Of a stretch of 64,000 nt of DNA, positions 61,001-64,000 are shown piece after piece. Below the pieces are notes generated by a model. That model had not been told where the DNA came from. It saw nothing but the letters and a program-made list of their open reading frames with translations, and did not search any database. Each line of letters starts with the position of its first letter. Position 1 is the stretch's first letter. The stretch is from the NCBI RefSeq assembly GCF_020177575.1, contig NZ_JAHTBK010000001.1:2105875-2169874 (forward strand), written 5' to 3'. Both the position numbers and the translations under genes were made by a program. The DNA comes from Hasllibacter sp. MH4015. Lineage in GTDB: Bacteria; Pseudomonadota; Alphaproteobacteria; Rhodobacterales; Rhodobacteraceae.

Positions 61001-62710
61001 ATGACCCGCACGCTCATCACCAGCGCCATTCCCTACATCAACGGGATCAAGCACCTCGGCAATCTGGTGGGCAGCCAATTGCCCGCCGACCTCTATGCCC
61101 GCTACCTCCGCGCGCGGGGCCACGAGGTTCTGTTTCTCTGCGCCACCGACGAACACGGCACCCCGGCGGAACTTGCGGCGGCCAAGGCGGGCAAGCCGGT
61201 CGATGAATATTGTGCTGAGATGTGGGCCGTGCAGGCCGACCTGGCCAAAGGCTTTCGCCTGTCCTTCGATCATTTCGGGCGCTCCTCCTCGCCCCAGAAC
61301 CACCGCCTCACCCAGCATTTCGCGGGCCGCCTCGCCGATGCGGGCCTGATCACGGAAGTGTCTGAAAAACAGGTCTATTCCAACGCCGATGGCCGCTTCC
61401 TCCCTGATCGGTATATCGAGGGCACCTGCCCCAATTGCGGATATGACAAGGCCCGCGGCGACCAGTGTGAGAATTGTACCAAGCAGTTGGACCCGACAGA
61501 TTTGATCGAGCCGCGCTCCGCCATATCGGGCTCCACCGATCTGGAAGTGCGGGAGACCAAGCACCTCTACCTCCGCCAATCCTCCATGCGCGACCAACTC
61601 AACGAATGGATCGATTCCAAGACGGATTGGCCGATCCTCACCACCTCCATCGCCAAGAAATGGCTCAATGACGGCGACGGGTTGCAGGACCGGGGCATCA
61701 CCCGTGATCTGGATTGGGGCATTCCGGTAAAGCGCGGGGATGCGCCCTGGCCGGGCATGGAAGGCAAGGTTTTCTACGTCTGGTTCGACGCGCCGATCGA
61801 ATATATCGCTTGCGCAGCCGAGGCTGTGGAGGAAGGTTCGATTTCCGATTGGGAACGCTGGTGGCGTGTGGATAAGGGTGCCGATGATGTTCGATACGTG
61901 CAATTCATGGGCAAGGATAACGTGCCGTTCCACACCCTTAGCTTCCCCGCCACGATCCTGGGAAGCGGCGAGCCGTGGAAGCTGGTCGATTACATCAAGT
62001 CCTTCAACTACCTGAACTACGATGGCGGCCAATTCTCCACGTCCCAGGGGCGCGGTGTGTTCATGGATCAGGCGTTGGAGATCCTGCCAAGCGACTATTG
62101 GCGCTGGTGGCTGCTGTCCCATGCGCCCGAAACCTCTGATTCAGAGTTCACGTGGGAGGCGTTCCAGCAAGACGTCAACAAGGACCTCGCCGACGTGCTC
62201 GGAAATTTCGTCAGCCGGATCACCAAATTCTGCCGCTCCAAATTCGGCGAGGCGGTGCCGGAGGCCGGTGAATACGGTGAACAGGAAACCGCCCTCATCG
62301 CGGATCTGGAAAAGCGCCTTGCCGCCTACCAATCCCACATGGATGCCATCGACATCCGCAAGGCCGCGGCGGAGCTTCGGGCGATCTGGGTTGCGGGCAA
62401 CGAATATCTACAAGCTGCGGCCCCCTGGACCGCGTTCAAGGAAGATCCCGACCGCGCCGCCGCGATCACCCGCTTCGCCCTGAACCTGATCCCGTTCTAT
62501 GCGGGCCTGTCCGCCCCCTTCATCCCCGACGCGGCCCGCGCCATGGCCGATGCGATGGGAGTGGAGCTTGACTGGCCCACGGATGCGGAGACCGCGTTGA
62601 ACCGCCTGCCCGGCGGCCACGCCTTCACCGTACCGGACGTCCTCTTCGCAAAGATCGCCGATGAGCAACGCGAGGACTGGGCCGAGCGGTTTTCGGGTTT
62701 GCGCACATAG
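61001..62710 (+). CDS. metG: Methionyl-tRNA synthetase
   Basis: 569-residue class I aminoacyl-tRNA synthetase that charges tRNA-Met. The ATP-binding HIGH-like motif is [12 protein letters not shown], the zinc-binding knuckle is [17 protein letters not shown], and the KMSKS-region motif reads QFSTSQGRG. In most MetRS this is KMSKS or KFSTS/KFSKS; here the leading Lys is Gln, so the motif is unusual, although the last Ser-rich part is intact. Other MetRS features ([25 protein letters not shown]) are normal. ATG 61001 gives the standard start [18 protein letters not shown]. Confidence 0.96.
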   Translation: MTRTLITSAIPYINGIKHLGNLVGSQLPADLYARYLRARGHEVLFLCATDEHGTPAELAAAKAGKPVDEYCAEMWAVQADLAKGFRLSFDHFGRSSSPQNHRLTQHFAGRLADAGLITEVSEKQVYSNADGRFLPDRYIEGTCPNCGYDKARGDQCENCTKQLDPTDLIEPRSAISGSTDLEVRETKHLYLRQSSMRDQLNEWIDSKTDWPILTTSIAKKWLNDGDGLQDRGITRDLDWGIPVKRGDAPWPGMEGKVFYVWFDAPIEYIACAAEAVEEGSISDWERWWRVDKGADDVRYVQFMGKDNVPFHTLSFPATILGSGEPWKLVDYIKSFNYLNYDGGQFSTSQGRGVFMDQALEILPSDYWRWWLLSHAPETSDSEFTWEAFQQDVNKDLADVLGNFVSRITKFCRSKFGEAVPEAGEYGEQETALIADLEKRLAAYQSHMDAIDIRKAAAELRAIWVAGNEYLQAAAPWTAFKEDPDRAAAITRFALNLIPFYAGLSAPFIPDAARAMADAMGVELDWPTDAETALNRLPGGHAFTVPDVLFAKIADEQREDWAERFSGLRT

Positions 62711-62757
62711 ATCGACCTAACCGGCGATCATTGTGCGCAAATCGCGTATATACTGGA

Positions 62758-62790
62758 CCTATACCAACCCTATACCGATCCTATACGCCG
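62758..62790. repeat. Three-copy 11-bp tandem repeat
   Basis: CCTATACCAAC, CCTATACCGAT and CCTATACGCCG form three 11-bp units with a constant CCTATAC core. They lie between the convergent metG and FAD-oxidase genes, just before the FAD-oxidase stop. No function is evident; 11 bp is close to one helical turn. Confidence 0.7.
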
Positions 62791-62791
62791 C

Positions 62792-64000
62792 TCAGCCGCG
62801 CAAAACCGCGCCGGGATTGAGGATGTTGTTCGGGTCCAGGGCCGCCTTGATCGCCCGCATCGCCGCCAGCTTCCCCGGATCGCCATACCGCTCCAGATCG
62901 TCCACTTTCAGCCGCCCGATCCCGTGCTCCGCCGAGACGGAGCCACCCATCTCCGCCACCAGATCATGCACCGCGCGCTTGACCGCTTCGCGCTGGTGCT
63001 CATGGTCCGCGCGGGTCTTTCCCGGCATCGGGAAGACGTTGTAATGTAGGTTCCCGTCGCCCAGATGCCCGAAGCAATTGATCCTGAATTGGTCAATATT
63101 TCCAAGCGCTTCCGGCGCGGCGTTGATGAAGTCGGGGATGCGCGCGACCGGGACCGATATATCGTGCGACGACACCGATCCGACGCGCCGGTTCGCCTCG
63201 GGGATGCTCTCGCGGATGTGCCAGAACTCCTGCCGCTGCCCCTCCGATTGCGCCACCACCCCGTCGCTCACCAACCCGGCCTCGAACGCCTCCGCAAACA
63301 GCGCCTCCAGCGCCGCCTCGGGTGAGCCATGGCTCAATCCCAGGTCGATCAGGCAGCAATAATCGGGAATGGTTTCAAACGGTTGCCGTATATCGGGCCC
63401 CACTTCGGCCAAGAAATCAAAGCCCATCCGCCCGATCAATTCAAACGCCGAAATCCCCTCCCCGATCCGCCTCTGCGCCAGCCGCAACAGCTCCAGCGCC
63501 GCCGCAGAGGAGCCCACCGCCATCAGCGCCGCCCCGGTCGCAGCAGGCTTCGGGAACAGCCGCAAAGACGCCGCCGTGATCACGCCCAACGTCCCCTCCG
63601 ATCCGATCAGAAGGTGGCGCAGATCATAGCCCGTGTTGTTTTTTCTCAGCGGCGACAAGGTGTTGACGATGGTGCCATCCGCCAGCACCGCCTCGACCCC
63701 CAACACCAGATCGCGCGCATTGCCATAGCGGATCACGTTCACGCCACCCGCATTCGTCGCCAGCAAACCTCCGATCCGGGCCGATCCTTGGGAGGCGAGC
63801 GTGAGCGGAAAGATCCACCCCTCCGCCTCCGCCCATCCGTGCACGTCCGACAGGATCGCGCCCGCCTCCACCGTCAATGTTCCCGCCTGCGCATCCATCG
63901 CACGCACGGCCCGCATCCGCTCCAGGCTCAACAAAATAGGGGGTGTGCCGCCTTGCTTGACCTGCCCGCCCACCAATCCCGTGCCGCCGCTATAGGGCAC
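62792..64000 (-). CDS. FAD-linked oxidase (GlcD/D-2-hydroxyglutarate-dehydrogenase type), 5' part missing
   Basis: At least 402 residues; the start lies beyond the right edge. The visible N-terminal part has the FAD-binding YSGGTGLVGGQ loop and ASQGSARIGGLLATNAGGVN, then the C-terminal FAD-oxidase domain with the metal/substrate-binding INCFGHLGDGNLHYNVF and the end SVSAEHGIGRLKVDDL. This pattern fits D-2-hydroxyglutarate, D-lactate or glycolate dehydrogenases. The product would be a 2-oxoacid, with electrons passed to the electron-transfer chain. It converges with metG across the tandem-repeat region. Confidence 0.9.
   Translation of the reverse strand: MPYSGGTGLVGGQVKQGGTPPILLSLERMRAVRAMDAQAGTLTVEAGAILSDVHGWAEAEGWIFPLTLASQGSARIGGLLATNAGGVNVIRYGNARDLVLGVEAVLADGTIVNTLSPLRKNNTGYDLRHLLIGSEGTLGVITAASLRLFPKPAATGAALMAVGSSAAALELLRLAQRRIGEGISAFELIGRMGFDFLAEVGPDIRQPFETIPDYCCLIDLGLSHGSPEAALEALFAEAFEAGLVSDGVVAQSEGQRQEFWHIRESIPEANRRVGSVSSHDISVPVARIPDFINAAPEALGNIDQFRINCFGHLGDGNLHYNVFPMPGKTRADHEHQREAVKRAVHDLVAEMGGSVSAEHGIGRLKVDDLERYGDPGKLAAMRAIKAALDPNNILNPGAVLRG

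Noticed and set aside
1-64000. CRISPR arrays, insertion sequences, rRNA genes, prophage genes
   Set aside because: No direct-repeat/spacer pattern, transposase, integrase or rRNA sequence was seen on either strand.

Overview
The window looks like a chromosomal segment of a Rhodobacterales (Rhodobacteraceae, Roseobacter-type) alphaproteobacterium. The evidence is high GC in nearly all genes, a Rhodobacter-type polyol cluster (smoEFGK-smoS-mtlK), a Hint-domain protein, a DmdB-like acyl-CoA ligase, a DUF3572 gene next to pleD, an H-NOX/diguanylate cyclase pair, and a direct-repeat SOS box (GAAC-N7-GAAC) of the kind alphaproteobacterial LexA uses. Most of the window is ordinary core or clade-specific sequence. 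I see no prophage, transposase, CRISPR array or rRNA operon, and one tRNA gene.

Layout. 1-7.5 kb: end of a 3-hydroxyacyl-CoA dehydrogenase gene, Hint protein, outer membrane barrel, acyl-CoA ligase, two small envelope proteins and a SPOR protein. 7.5-12.1 kb: a tightly overlapping nucleoside salvage operon, cdd-deoA-deoB-add-upp. 12.1-18.4 kb: hybrid histidine kinase, maeB, nadK and glyA. 18.5-22.1 kb: a TetR/PspA/YiaA-like stress module with four operator copies, a fatty acid desaturase and a second TetR. 22.2-30.1 kb: hom, glpX, an isochorismatase-like hydrolase and recJ. A lower-GC block (SRPBCC protein, aldo/keto reductase, AraC regulator, about 23.9-26.7 kb) sits between hom and glpX. 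30.2-32.2 kb: tRNA-Glu, two gene remnants at a deletion scar, and a D-cysteine desulfhydrase-like gene. 32.3-40 kb: the polyol operon with its LacI regulator. 40-48.4 kb: class IV aminotransferase, ABC1 kinase, H-NOX/GGDEF pair, an MttB-family methyltransferase, a HAD phosphatase, DUF3572 and pleD. 48.4-50.5 kb: an ECF sigma factor module with a predicted anti-sigma protein, a metal-sensor-like protein and an EF-hand protein. 50.6-57.5 kb: DUF983, Nudix, EamA transporter, a second desaturase divergent from an HTH regulator, an SGNH-thioesterase fusion, an aldo/keto reductase and an SOS-controlled ImuA. 57.6-58.3 kb: a lower-GC stretch of unknown genes. 58.4-64 kb: MFS transporter, serine hydrolase, metG and a partial FAD-linked oxidase.

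How genes work together. The salvage operon turns (deoxy)nucleosides into bases and pentose phosphates. The polyol operon imports sugar alcohols and oxidises them to ketoses under a LacI-type repressor with a visible palindromic operator. The H-NOX/GGDEF pair and PleD both make c-di-GMP, but this H-NOX has lost the haem-ligating histidine and most of the YxSxR motif, which is the most unusual single observation here. Other points worth following are the repeated TGAAC-N3-GTTCA operators of the TetR/PspA module, a 14-bp motif shared by the HTH/desaturase intergenic region and the outer-membrane-protein promoter, the SGNH-thioesterase fusion, and the orphan imuA.
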